Shown here: one piece after another, positions 1 to 8,295 of the stretch
How the letters are laid out: each line of letters begins with the position of its first letter
How positions within the stretch are numbered: the first letter of the stretch is position 1
Assembly (NCBI RefSeq): GCF_031181555.1
Contig: NZ_JAPSKQ010000027.1
Location: forward strand, 1-51,836
Origin: Streptomyces sp.
Lineage (GTDB): Bacteria; Actinomycetota; Actinomycetes; Streptomycetales; Streptomycetaceae
Reading direction: 5' to 3'
Length of the DNA: 51,836 nt
The notes under the pieces: model-generated
Told to the model about the DNA's origin: nothing
What the model saw: the letters and a program-made list of their open reading frames with translations, nothing else
Database searches by the model: none
Position numbers and translations under genes: made by a program

Positions 1-14
1 AGGAGCTCGCCTTC

Positions 15-1055
15 GTGGCGTCCCACCGTCGTCCCAAGCAGCCGAGCCGCGCACGTGTGACCGTGCTCACCACCGCTGCCGCAGCTGCCGTCGCCCTGAG
101 CTCGCAGGCCGCCAACGCCGCTCCCAGTGAGAAGCCGAGCAAGGACGAGGTCAAGGCCAAGGTCGACAAGCTCTATGAGCAGGCCGAGCAGGCCACCGAG
201 AAGTACAACGGGGCCAAGGAGAAGCAGGAGAAGCTCCAGAAGGAGATCTCCACCATCCAGGACAACGTCGCCCGCGGCCAGCAGGAGCTCAACGAGCTGC
301 GCGACGGCCTCGGTTCGATGGCCAGCGCCCAGTACCGCAGCGGCGGCATCGACCCCTCGGTCCAGCTCTTCCTCTCCTCCGACCCGGACGACTACCTCGA
401 CAAGGCGTCCACCCTCGACCAGTTGAGCACCCAGCAGGTCGACGCGCTGAAGGAGATCCAGGAGAAGCAGCGCGAACTCGCCCAGCAGCGTTCCGAGGCG
501 TCCGAGAAGCTCGAGGACCTCGCCTCCACCCGCACCGAACTGGGCAAGAAGAAGAAGGAGGTCCAGGGCAAGCTCGCCGCCGCGCAGAAGCTGCTCAACA
601 GCCTGACCGCCGAGGAGAAGGCCCAGCTCGCCGAGGAGCAGAACCGCGCCACCCGCACCAGCGAGCGCGAGGCCCTCTCCGCCAAGGTCCCGGCCGGTTC
701 CGGCCGCGCCGCCGCCGCCTTCGCCGCCGCCCAGAGCAAGCTCGGCAGCCCCTACGTCTACGGCGCCACCGGCCCGTCCTCCTATGACTGCTCGGGCCTG
801 ACCCAGTGGGCGTACGCCCAGGCCGGCGTCGGCATCCCGCGCACCTCCGAGGCGCAGACCGGCGCGGGCACCAAGATCTACTCGGTGAGCCAGCTCAAGG
901 TCGGCGACCTGGTCTTCTTCTTCAACGACCTGCACCACGTGGGTCTGTACGCGGGCAACGGCCAGATCATCCACGCCCCGCGCACCGGCACCGTCGTGCG
1001 CTACGAGTCGATGAACACCATCGGCGGCCCGTTCATGTTCGGCGTCCGCGTCTAG
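15..1055 (+). CDS. Secreted NlpC/P60 family peptidoglycan endopeptidase (first of tandem pair)
   Basis: A 346-residue exported cell-wall hydrolase, expected to cut gamma-D-glutamyl-diaminopimelate or related stem-peptide bonds outside the membrane. The GTG start follows AGGAG at the very edge of the window with 9 bp spacing. Residues 1 to about 36 form an Arg-rich n-region, an Ala/Val hydrophobic core and an ANA-A signal-peptidase site. Residues about 45-215 are a Lys/Glu/Gln-rich coiled coil like other actinobacterial RipA-type hydrolases. The C-terminal 110 residues are NlpC/P60 with nucleophile Cys259 (DCSGL), His308 (HVGLY) and His320 (IIHAP). The next gene encodes a close paralogue. Specific substrate and division role are inferred from the family. 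Confidence 0.93.
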   Translation: MASHRRPKQPSRARVTVLTTAAAAAVALSSQAANAAPSEKPSKDEVKAKVDKLYEQAEQATEKYNGAKEKQEKLQKEISTIQDNVARGQQELNELRDGLGSMASAQYRSGGIDPSVQLFLSSDPDDYLDKASTLDQLSTQQVDALKEIQEKQRELAQQRSEASEKLEDLASTRTELGKKKKEVQGKLAAAQKLLNSLTAEEKAQLAEEQNRATRTSEREALSAKVPAGSGRAAAAFAAAQSKLGSPYVYGATGPSSYDCSGLTQWAYAQAGVGIPRTSEAQTGAGTKIYSVSQLKVGDLVFFFNDLHHVGLYAGNGQIIHAPRTGTVVRYESMNTIGGPFMFGVRV

Positions 1056-1142
1056 CCTCTCCCGCTCTTCCGCCCCGCTCTTTCGCGGAACCGGCCCGCC
1101 GTGCCCCCGAACGGGGGAATCGCACCGGCGCCGACCGGCCCC

Positions 1143-1179
1143 ACGCCCCGCCCGTGACCTGCGTCGAAAGGCGGGGCGT
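1143..1179 (+). terminator. Hairpin after first NlpC/P60 gene
   Basis: Perfect 10-bp arms ACGCCCCGCC (1143-1152) and GGCGGGGCGT (1170-1179) with a 17-nt loop. There is no U-tract, as is common for terminators in high-GC actinobacteria. It separates the two tandem hydrolase genes. Confidence 0.5.
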
Positions 1180-1228
1180 CGCCGTACGTGGCCGCCGCAG
1201 GCATTGGTCCGCCCGCCGTCGCCGGGGC

Positions 1229-1278
1229 TACTGTCTGCCGCGTTTCCCTGTCCGCCAGCGGAAGGAGCGCGGCTTCCC
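1229..1278 (+). promoter_or_regulatory. Promoter -10 and RBS that fix the start of the second NlpC/P60 gene
   Basis: TACTGT at 1229-1234 looks like a -10 element. GGAAGGAG at 1260-1267 is a good Shine-Dalgarno sequence 11 bp before the GTG at 1279. An upstream in-frame TTG at 1204 would lie before the promoter, so it is not the likely start. Confidence 0.5.
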
Positions 1279-2295
1279 GTGGGGTCCCATCGCCGTCATG
1301 CACCGTCCTCCGGATCCGACCGGGGCGCCGTCGCCGCCGCCGGCCTGCTGTCCGTCACGGCCGCCGCCCTGGGCGCGGTACCGGCCGCGGCCACGCCGTA
1401 CGACGACACCCGGGCCGAGGTGGACCGCCTCTACGAGGAGGCCGAGAAGGCCACCGAGGCGTACAACGCGGCCGACGAGCGCGCCGACGGCCTGCGCCGG
1501 CAGGTCCGCACCGCACAGGACGGGATCGCCCGGCAGCAGGAGCGGATCAACGCCATGCGGGAGTCGCTCGGTTCGCTCGCCGGCGCCCAGTACCGCTCCG
1601 GCGGCCTCGACCCCTCCCTCGCCCTGCTGCTCTCCGACGACCCGGAGGACTATCTGGACAAGGCCTCCGTCCTGGACCGGATCACCGTCCGTCAGGCCGG
1701 TGAGCTGAGGAAACTGCGGGGCGCCCTGCGCTCCCTCGCCCAGGACCGCGCGGAGGCGGCCCGCACGCTGGGCGCGCTGGAGAAGAGCCGCAAGGCCGTC
1801 GCCGCCCACAAGAGGACCGTCGAGGGCAAACTCGCCGAGGCCCGCCGGCTGCTCAACTCCCTCCCGGCCGACGAACGCGCCGCCTACGACCGCGCCACCC
1901 GCTCCGGCCGTGCGCACCTGCTCGGCCCGGGAGCGGCCGCACCTGCCTCGGCACGCGCGGCCGCCGCCGTGGCCGCCGCCCGCTCCGCCCTCGGCAGGCC
2001 CTACGTCTGGGGCGCCAACGGGCCCGGCGGGTTCGACTGCTCGGGCCTGACGCAGTGGTCGTACGCGCAGGCCGGGGTGTCCCTGCCGCGCACCTCGCAG
2101 GCCCAGCGGTACGCCGGCCGGCAGGTCCCGCTCTCCGAGGCGCGCCCCGGCGACCTGGTGCTCTACCGGTCCGACGCCAGCCACGTCGGGATGTACGTGG
2201 GCAACGGCCAGGTGATCCACGCGCCCTACCCCGGCGCCCCCGTGCGCTACGACCCGGTCGGGATGATGCCGGTCTCGTCGGTCACCAGGGTCTGA
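1279..2295 (+). CDS. Secreted NlpC/P60 family peptidoglycan endopeptidase (second of tandem pair)
   Basis: A 338-residue paralogue of the preceding gene with the same architecture: signal peptide (residues 1 to about 38, ending AAA-TPYDD), coiled coil (about 40-205), and C-terminal NlpC/P60 domain with Cys254 (DCSGL), His302 (HVGMY) and His314 (VIHAP). Stretches such as AQYRSGG, DPS and DYLDKAS in the coiled coil match the first copy almost exactly, which indicates a tandem duplication. Start is GTG 1279, chosen from its Shine-Dalgarno sequence and the -10 just upstream. It is probably a cell-wall remodelling enzyme acting outside the membrane. Different promoters suggest the copies are used under different conditions. 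Confidence 0.92.
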   Translation: MGSHRRHAPSSGSDRGAVAAAGLLSVTAAALGAVPAAATPYDDTRAEVDRLYEEAEKATEAYNAADERADGLRRQVRTAQDGIARQQERINAMRESLGSLAGAQYRSGGLDPSLALLLSDDPEDYLDKASVLDRITVRQAGELRKLRGALRSLAQDRAEAARTLGALEKSRKAVAAHKRTVEGKLAEARRLLNSLPADERAAYDRATRSGRAHLLGPGAAAPASARAAAAVAAARSALGRPYVWGANGPGGFDCSGLTQWSYAQAGVSLPRTSQAQRYAGRQVPLSEARPGDLVLYRSDASHVGMYVGNGQVIHAPYPGAPVRYDPVGMMPVSSVTRV

Positions 2296-2315
2296 CCGAA
2301 GCGGCCCGGCACCCT

Positions 2316-2321
2316 TACCCT
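2316..2321 (+). promoter_or_regulatory. TACCCT -10, leaderless-type start
   Basis: TACCCT ends 7 bp before the ATG at 2329, so the transcript probably begins at or very near the start codon. A purine stretch (GGGGAG) also lies in the gap. Confidence 0.45.
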
Positions 2322-2328
2322 CGGGGAG

Positions 2329-3519
2329 ATGGCTGGTCGAGGGCGGGTTCCGGGGGCGCCGGTGGTGGCGCTGTGTCTGCTGCTCGTCTCCCTGGTCGCG
2401 TGCGGCGGGGGACCGGTCGCCGACAGCGTCCGCGCCGAGGTGCAGTCGCTCCTCGACCGGCGGGCGGAGGCGGTCCTCGACCACGACGCCGCCGAATACG
2501 CCCGCACCGGCACCCGGGCCGGGTTCGGCAACCTGCGCGCCGTACCGCTGGCGGACTGGTCCTACCGCGTGACCGCCCTCGACCGCACCGGTGACACCGC
2601 CACCGTCTCCGCCGACCTGAGCTACCGCGTCGAGGGCCACGACCGGTTCCCGGTCACCACCGCCCGCACCCTGCGCCTGAGCCGTGACGCGGACGGCCGG
2701 TGGTCCGTCGACTCCGACCGGCCCGCGGGGAAGTCCGGCCGGCAACTGTGGGACCAGGGCCCGGTCCGGGCGGTCCGGGGCGAACGGGGCCTGGTGCTCG
2801 GCGTCGGTCAGTCCGACGCGGAGCTGCGCGACTACGCCGAGCTGGCCGACCGCGCGGTGCCCGCGGTGTCGGACGCGTGGGGCCCCGACTGGCCCCGGCG
2901 CGTCGTCGTCCTGGTGCCGGAGTCCCTGGAGGGCATGGCGGGCCTGCTGGGGTCCCCCGCCTCCTCCTACCGGGGGATCGCGGCGGTCACCACCGGCGAG
3001 ACCGGTACGGGGGCACGGGCGCCCGCGGACCGGATCATCGTCAACCCGGACGCCTTCGGGCTGCTCGGCGACTCGGGCCGGCAGGTCGTGCTCACCCACG
3101 AGGCCACCCACGTCGCCACCCGCGCCCACACCTCCGCCGCGACCCCGCTGTGGCTGTCCGAGGGCTTCGCCGACTGGGTCGGCCACCGCGGCGGCGGGCG
3201 CACCCCGGCCGAGACCGCGCCGGAACTCGCCCACGCGGTGAGCCAGGGGGAGGTGCCCGCGGCACTGCCGGACGACGAGGACTTCGGTTTCTCCGGTGAC
3301 GCCGACCGGCTGGCCCGGGCCTACGAGAGCGGCTGGATGGCCTGCCGCCTCATCGCCGACCGCTGGGGCGAGGAACGCCTGGGCGCGTTCTACCGGGCCG
3401 TGGGCGCGCACCGGCAGCGGGAGGGCGCGGTCGAGGACGCCATGGACCGGGTGCTGGACACCACCCCGGAGGAGTTCACGGCGCGGTGGCGGGACTACGT
3501 ACAGGACCGGCTCGGCTGA
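2329..3519 (+). CDS. Lipoprotein with gluzincin metallopeptidase (peptidase MA-like) domain
   Basis: A 396-residue predicted lipoprotein. The N-terminus has a hydrophobic stretch ending in lipobox LVAC with Cys25, so the mature protein should sit on the outer face of the membrane. Residues about 30-150 resemble an NTF2-like helper domain. The C-terminal half carries the zinc motif HEATH (257-261) followed by Glu278 in WLSEGFADW, the HEXXH...E pattern of gluzincins and peptidase MA-like families. Substrate unknown. The preceding genes are cell-wall hydrolases, so an envelope role is likely but inferred. Start ATG follows a -10-like hexamer. Confidence 0.78.
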   Translation: MAGRGRVPGAPVVALCLLLVSLVACGGGPVADSVRAEVQSLLDRRAEAVLDHDAAEYARTGTRAGFGNLRAVPLADWSYRVTALDRTGDTATVSADLSYRVEGHDRFPVTTARTLRLSRDADGRWSVDSDRPAGKSGRQLWDQGPVRAVRGERGLVLGVGQSDAELRDYAELADRAVPAVSDAWGPDWPRRVVVLVPESLEGMAGLLGSPASSYRGIAAVTTGETGTGARAPADRIIVNPDAFGLLGDSGRQVVLTHEATHVATRAHTSAATPLWLSEGFADWVGHRGGGRTPAETAPELAHAVSQGEVPAALPDDEDFGFSGDADRLARAYESGWMACRLIADRWGEERLGAFYRAVGAHRQREGAVEDAMDRVLDTTPEEFTARWRDYVQDRLG

Positions 3520-3637
3520 CCCGGCCCGGCGGGGCGGGCACCCGGCGCGGCGACCCGGCTCCGCGGAGGCCTTCCACGGCCACGCGCGCTCCGCCCACGG
3601 CGGTGCGGTGGCGCCGGTGCCCTTCCGGGGCCCGGGC

Positions 3638-4873
3638 TCAGGAGGAGACCGGGGTTCCGGCGGCGCGGGCCGGCCGGGGGATCGTGGGGACCGGGCGCCG
3701 GCGGGGGACGGTCGCGTGCCACAGGGCGCGGGCCGCGAGCAGGGTCGCGGCGACCAGCAGGCCGTTGCGGACGACCAGGAGAGAGACCCCGAGCGGGTCG
3801 CTGGCCACGACGTGGGCGAACCACAGCGGGAACTCCAGCACCGTCACGAGGGAGGCGGCCAGCACCAGGGCGACCGGCAGCCGCATCCGGCTCTCGCGGA
3901 AGCAGAGGCAGACCGCGGCGATCCCGACCAGCCACACCATGTACTGCGGGCTGATCACCCGGCTGGTGGTGGTGAACATCAGCACCGCCACGAACGCCGC
4001 GTCGGCGACGGTGTGCGCCTCGAAGCGGGTGGCCAGCAGCCGCCACAGCACCAGCCAGCCGAAGGCCGCCCCGGTCAGGAACAGCGCGCCCGTGCTCACC
4101 CAGGTCACGTACGGGCCGAGGAACTCCACCGAACCGTAGTTGAGCAGCACCTCGCCGTCCCAGCCGTGGTGCCGGGCGACGTGGAAGACGAGCGCGCCCA
4201 GGGACTCGACCTCCGTGCCCCGGTCGCGCTGGAAGGTCAGGAAGGCGAACGCACCGGGCACGAGCACGGCGAACAGGGCCGCGACGCCGATGCCGGTCAC
4301 GGCGGCCGACGCCCAGGCAGTGCGTCGGCGGACCCCGAGGAGCAGCAGCGCCGGCCACACCTTCAGCAGCGCCCCGAAGCCCGCGAGCGCCCCCATCAGC
4401 CGGGGGTGCCGGGCGCCGGCCAGCAGCGCGGCGACGGCCACCGCGGTCACCATCACGTCGTAGCGGGCGTACACCGTCGGACCGAGCAGCGGCAGGCCCG
4501 CCACCCACACCCAGGCACCGCGCGGCGACCGGCCGGGACGCCGGCCGGCGTGCACCAGGAGGGCCAGGACGGCCAGGTCGGCGAGGAGCGCCAGGACGAA
4601 GAACGCGGTGGCGTACTCCAGGAAGGGCAGCAGACCGGGGGAGAGGATCGCCAGGGCCGCGGCGGGCGGGTACTGCCAGGTGACGTCGTCCAGCGGGAAC
4701 GTTCCGGTGCGCAGGACCTCGTACCAGCCCCGGTAGATCACCGACACGTCGCTGGTGACGTCCGGACCGGGAAAGACGATCACCTTCAGGACGCACAGCA
4801 GCAGGGCGGTCCGCGTCAGCCCCCACAGGAGCAGCAGCCCCGCGCGGGACCCTCGTGCGGCCGTCGTCCTCAT
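3638..4873 (-). CDS. GT87-family (DUF2029) polyprenyl-phosphomannose-type membrane mannosyltransferase
   Basis: A 411-residue multi-spanning membrane protein, mostly Leu/Ala/Val helices, about 10 or more segments. GT87 hallmarks visible include an early Asp (PDVTSD), the YPPAAA loop, an ARYDV motif and GALLKVWPALLLL. Family members use polyprenyl-phosphomannose to add mannose to lipid-linked glycans outside the membrane. In M. tuberculosis Rv2181 is the alpha(1-2) branching enzyme of lipomannan. It is divergent from a PimB'-like gene here, which supports a phosphatidylinositol mannoside or related glycolipid role. Start ATG 4873 is chosen over longer frames because it precedes the first membrane helix and has AGGGA upstream. 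The exact acceptor is unknown. Confidence 0.8.
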   Translation of the reverse strand: MRTTAARGSRAGLLLLWGLTRTALLLCVLKVIVFPGPDVTSDVSVIYRGWYEVLRTGTFPLDDVTWQYPPAAALAILSPGLLPFLEYATAFFVLALLADLAVLALLVHAGRRPGRSPRGAWVWVAGLPLLGPTVYARYDVMVTAVAVAALLAGARHPRLMGALAGFGALLKVWPALLLLGVRRRTAWASAAVTGIGVAALFAVLVPGAFAFLTFQRDRGTEVESLGALVFHVARHHGWDGEVLLNYGSVEFLGPYVTWVSTGALFLTGAAFGWLVLWRLLATRFEAHTVADAAFVAVLMFTTTSRVISPQYMVWLVGIAAVCLCFRESRMRLPVALVLAASLVTVLEFPLWFAHVVASDPLGVSLLVVRNGLLVAATLLAARALWHATVPRRRPVPTIPRPARAAGTPVSS

Positions 4874-4980
4874 GCGATCCCTGCCCGTCCGGTGTGCGGT
4901 CCTCGAGGTGCCATGATGTCCCGGACACCGGTGCACGGGCCACAGAGCGCCGCCGTGACCGGCCGCGGAACGGCGTTCGA

Positions 4981-4986
4981 TAGGGT
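4981..4986 (+). promoter_or_regulatory. TAGGGT -10, leaderless-type start for PimB'-like gene
   Basis: TAGGGT lies 8 bp before ATG 4995, and no Shine-Dalgarno sequence is present in the CTGCGGCG gap. Confidence 0.5.
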
Positions 4987-4994
4987 CTGCGGCG

Positions 4995-6137
4995 ATGCAC
5001 AAGACCCTGATCGTGACCAACGACTTCCCGCCCCGGCCCGGCGGTATCCAGGCGTTCCTGCACAACATGGCGCTGCGGCTCGACCCCGAGCGCCTCGTCG
5101 TCTACGCCTCCACCTGGAAGCACACCCCGGAGGGCGCCCGGGCGACGGCCGCCTTCGACGCCGAGCAGCCCTTCACCGTCGTCCGCGACCGTACGACGAT
5201 GCTGCTGCCGACCCCGCAGACCACCCGGCGGGCCGTCGGGCTGCTGCGCGAGCACGGGTGCACCTCGGTGTGGTTCGGGGCGGCGGCGCCGCTCGGGCTG
5301 ATGGCACCGGCACTGCGCCGGGCCGGCGCCGAGCGGATCGTGGCCACCACCCACGGCCACGAGGCCGGATGGGCCCAGCTGCCCGCCGCGCGGCAACTAC
5401 TGCGCCGGATCGGCCGGTCCACGGACACGATCACCTACCTCGGCGAGTACACGCGCTCGCGGATCGCCACCGCGCTGACCCCCGAGGCGGCCTCCCGGAT
5501 GGTGCAGCTGCCGCCCGGGGTCGACGAGAAGACCTTCCACCCCGGCTCGGGCGGCGACGAGGTCCGGGCGCGGCTCGGGCTGGCCGACCGTCCGGTGGTC
5601 GTGTGCGTCTCGCGGCTGGTGCCGCGCAAGGGGCAGGACACGCTGATCAGGGCCATGCCCGCGATCCTGGCGGCCGAGCCGGACGCCGTGCTGCTGATCG
5701 TCGGCGGCGGCCCGTACGAGAAGGACCTGCGCGCGCTCGCGCGGCGGACCGGGGTCGCCGGCTCCGTCCGCTTCACCGGCTCCGTCCCCTGGGAGGAACT
5801 GCCCGCCCACTACGGCGCCGGGGACGTCTTCGCGATGCCCTGCCGGACCCGGCGCGGCGGCCTGGACGTCGAGGGGCTCGGGATCGTCTACCTGGAGGCC
5901 TCCGCGACCGGGCTGCCCGTCGTCGCCGGCGACTCCGGCGGCGCCCCCGACGCGGTGCTCGACGGCGAGACCGGCTGGGTCGTCCCCGGCGGCTCCGCCG
6001 AGCAGACCGCCGACCGCGTCGTCACCCTCCTCGGCGATCCGGAGCTGCGCCGCAGGATGGGTGAGCGGGGCCGCCGGTGGGTCGAGGAGAAGTGGCGCTG
6101 GGACCTGCTGGCGGAAAAGCTGAAGACGCTGCTCTGA
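4995..6137 (+). CDS. GT4-family glycosyltransferase, PimB'-like phosphatidylinositol mannosyltransferase
   Basis: A 380-residue cytoplasmic GT-B enzyme. The N-terminal domain has the acceptor-loop pattern NDFPPRPGGIQAF. The C-terminal domain has SRLVPRKGQDTLI and the E-x7-E type motif EGLGIVYLEA followed by GLPVVAGDSGGAPD, which in this family binds the GDP-mannose donor. The best match from memory is PimB' (Rv2188c), which adds the second mannose of phosphatidylinositol mannosides. It is divergent from the GT87 gene and convergent with an acyl-CoA synthetase, as in mycobacteria (Rv2187, Rv2188c). The start lacks a Shine-Dalgarno sequence and follows a -10 hexamer. Mannose specificity is inferred. 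Confidence 0.85.
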   Translation: MHKTLIVTNDFPPRPGGIQAFLHNMALRLDPERLVVYASTWKHTPEGARATAAFDAEQPFTVVRDRTTMLLPTPQTTRRAVGLLREHGCTSVWFGAAAPLGLMAPALRRAGAERIVATTHGHEAGWAQLPAARQLLRRIGRSTDTITYLGEYTRSRIATALTPEAASRMVQLPPGVDEKTFHPGSGGDEVRARLGLADRPVVVCVSRLVPRKGQDTLIRAMPAILAAEPDAVLLIVGGGPYEKDLRALARRTGVAGSVRFTGSVPWEELPAHYGAGDVFAMPCRTRRGGLDVEGLGIVYLEASATGLPVVAGDSGGAPDAVLDGETGWVVPGGSAEQTADRVVTLLGDPELRRRMGERGRRWVEEKWRWDLLAEKLKTLL

Positions 6138-6152
6138 CGCATCCGGCAAAGC

Positions 6153-6181
6153 GGCGCGGACCCCCGGTCGGGGCCCGCGCC
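6153..6181. terminator. Bidirectional hairpin between convergent genes
   Basis: GGCGCGG (6153-6159) pairs with CCGCGCC (6175-6181), extended inward by CCCC (6161-6164) with GGGG (6170-6173) after one mismatch. It lies between the PimB'-like gene and the convergent acyl-CoA synthetase gene. Confidence 0.6.
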
Positions 6182-6204
6182 GTGCGGGTCGCTGTCGGGC
6201 GGTC

Positions 6205-8001
6205 CTACTTGGCGTAGATCGCCTCGATCTCGTGGGCGTAGTCCTTCGCCACCACGTTCCGCTTCAGCTTCAGGGACGGGGTCAGATGCCCCGACTCCTC
6301 CGTGAACTGGGCGGGGAGGATGCGGAACCTGCGGACCGACTCCGCCTTCGACACCGCCGCGTTGCCGTCGTCGACCGCCGCCTGGATCGCCGCGAGGAGG
6401 TCCGGGTCCTCGCTCAGGGAGGCCGCGGTGGAACCCGCCGGCTTGCCGTGCTCGGCGCACCAACGGCCCAGGAACTCCTCGTCGATGGTGATCAGCGCGC
6501 CCACGAACGGCCGCCCGTCGCCCACCACCATGCACTCCGCGACCAGCGCGTGCGCGCGGATCCGGTCCTCCATCACCGCCGGGGCGACGTTCTTGCCGCC
6601 CGCCGTGACCAGGATCTCCTTCTTGCGGCCGGTGATCCGCAGATAGCCGTCCTCGTCCAGGGTGCCGATGTCCCCGGTGTGGAACCAGCCGTCGGCCAGC
6701 GCCTCGGCCGTCGCGCCCGGGTTGTTCCAGTACTCCTTGAACAGGTGCTCGCCGTGCAGCAGCACCTCGCCGTCGTCCGCTATGCGGACCACCGAACCGG
6801 GCAGCGGCTGGCCGACCGTACCGATCTTCTGCCGGTCCCACGGGTTGAACGCGGTGGCCGCACAGGACTCGGTCAGGCCGTAGCCCTCCAGGACGCTGAA
6901 GCCGATGCCGCGGAAGAAGTGGCCCAGGCGCTCGCCCAGCGGGGCGCCGCCCGAGATGGCGTACTCGCCGCGCCCGCCCAGCACCGCGCGCAGCTTGCCG
7001 AAGACGAGCTTGTCGAACACCTTGTGCTTGATCCTCAGGCCCAGCGACGGGCCCGACGGGGTGTCCAGCGCCTGGCTGTAGGCGATCGCCGTGGCCGCCG
7101 CCTTGTCGAAGATCCTGCCCTTGCCGTCGGCCTGCGCCTTGGCGCGCGCCGAGTTGTAGACCTTCTCGAACACCCGCGGCACACCCAGGATCAGCGTCGG
7201 GCGGAACGCGGCCAGCTCGTCGGTGAGGTTCTTGATGTCCGGCACGCAGCCCAGCTTGATCGGCGCCATCATGGGCGCGATCTGCACCAGCCGTCCGAAG
7301 ACGTGCGCGAGCGGCAGGAAGAGCAGCACGGAGCACTCGCCGGTGCGGAACAGCGGACGCAGCCGTTCCACGATGTTGCCGCACTCGGCGAAGAAGCTGC
7401 GGTGGGTGAGTACACAGCCCTTGGGGCGGCCGGTCGTACCGGAGGTGTAGACGATCGTCGCGGGGTCGTCGGCCTTCGCGATCGAGCTGCGCTCCTCGAC
7501 CGTCCCGTCGGTGACGTCCCGGCCGAGGCGGCCCAGTTCCTCCACGCCACCGGCGTCGATCTGCCACACGTTCTTCAGTGCGGGCAGCCGGTCGCGCACC
7601 GACTCCACGGTCGCCGCGTGCGCGTCGAGCTCCACGAGGCAGGCGGTGGCACCGGAGTCCCCCAGGATCCACGCCACCTGCTCCGGCGAACTGGTCTCGT
7701 ACACCGGCACGGTGACCGCGCCAGCGCTCCAGATCGCGAAGTCCAGCAGCGTCCACTCGTAGCGGGTGCGGGACATCAGGCCGACCCGGTCGCCCGGCCG
7801 GACCCCGGAGGCGATCAGCCCTTTGGCGGCCGCCCGGACCTCCGCGAGGAAGGTGGTGGCCGTCACGTCCTGCCAGGCACCGCCGACCTTGCGGGCGATG
7901 ACGGCGACGTCGGGGTGCTGCGCGGCGTTTCTGCGGACGATGTCGGTCAGATTGCCGTCCGCAGGGACCTCGTACAAAGCCGGAAGGCTGAACTCGCGCA
8001 A
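6205..8001 (-). CDS. Long-chain fatty acyl-CoA synthetase (AMP-forming), FadD15-like
   Basis: A 598-residue ANL-superfamily ligase activating fatty acids with ATP and CoA. The visible signatures are the phosphate loop YTSGTTGRPKG (about 175-190), GYGLTES in the adenine-binding A5 motif, GWFHTGDIG (A7), and a C-terminal catalytic-lysine region LKLKRN. Start is TTG 8001 with GAGGAG 9 bp upstream. The length and the DGEVLLHGEHLFKEYWN segment fit the bacterial long-chain FACL subgroup. In M. tuberculosis the homologue is next to PimB', so the product may feed acyl chains to glycolipids. That link is inferred. Confidence 0.92.
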   Translation of the reverse strand: MREFSLPALYEVPADGNLTDIVRRNAAQHPDVAVIARKVGGAWQDVTATTFLAEVRAAAKGLIASGVRPGDRVGLMSRTRYEWTLLDFAIWSAGAVTVPVYETSSPEQVAWILGDSGATACLVELDAHAATVESVRDRLPALKNVWQIDAGGVEELGRLGRDVTDGTVEERSSIAKADDPATIVYTSGTTGRPKGCVLTHRSFFAECGNIVERLRPLFRTGECSVLLFLPLAHVFGRLVQIAPMMAPIKLGCVPDIKNLTDELAAFRPTLILGVPRVFEKVYNSARAKAQADGKGRIFDKAAATAIAYSQALDTPSGPSLGLRIKHKVFDKLVFGKLRAVLGGRGEYAISGGAPLGERLGHFFRGIGFSVLEGYGLTESCAATAFNPWDRQKIGTVGQPLPGSVVRIADDGEVLLHGEHLFKEYWNNPGATAEALADGWFHTGDIGTLDEDGYLRITGRKKEILVTAGGKNVAPAVMEDRIRAHALVAECMVVGDGRPFVGALITIDEEFLGRWCAEHGKPAGSTAASLSEDPDLLAAIQAAVDDGNAAVSKAESVRRFRILPAQFTEESGHLTPSLKLKRNVVAKDYAHEIEAIYAK

Positions 8002-8295
8002 GACTGCTGCTCCTCTTAGGGCACCGACGCCACGACGTTGTGCGATGCGACGGTGCGGTCCAAGGCTGGGCGGGTGCTCGCGAATTCACATGTTGAAATC
8101 CTGAGCACGACTGGACTGCCCGGACGTTACCCGCCGGTATGGCTTCTACGACAGGGGGTCCCGGCGAGATGTTCGCTGCGTCACACAGATGCGTGTTTCT
8201 TTGCGCACAGTAGTCCACCCCTTCACCGACGAGCCAGTAACCGCAGGTCCGGCCACCGTTGTCCGGGCCGCCGCACGCGCTTACCCTTGATCGCC
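8002..8295. other. Divergent intergenic region, promoters only
   Basis: This 294-bp gap separates the leftward acyl-CoA synthetase gene from the rightward phosphoesterase gene. It holds the synthetase Shine-Dalgarno sequence (8010-8016), a relatively AT-rich stretch near 8079-8105 that may be its promoter, and the phosphoesterase -10 at its right end. I see no gene or strong hairpin. Confidence 0.5.
8282..8287 (+). promoter_or_regulatory. TACCCT -10, leaderless-type start
   Basis: TACCCT lies 8 bp before ATG 8296 with no Shine-Dalgarno sequence between. This supports ATG 8296 over in-frame codons further upstream. Confidence 0.5.

Noticed and set aside
1204..1278. Longer start (TTG 1204) for the second NlpC/P60 gene
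   Set aside because: It lies upstream of the -10-like TACTGT and would place an odd Pro/Cys-rich stretch before the signal peptide.
1228..3411. Very long open frame on the minus strand across two genes
   Set aside because: Typical of high-GC DNA where the frame opposite a gene is open; composition is Gly/Ala/Arg/Pro-rich and the plus-strand genes have clear domains.
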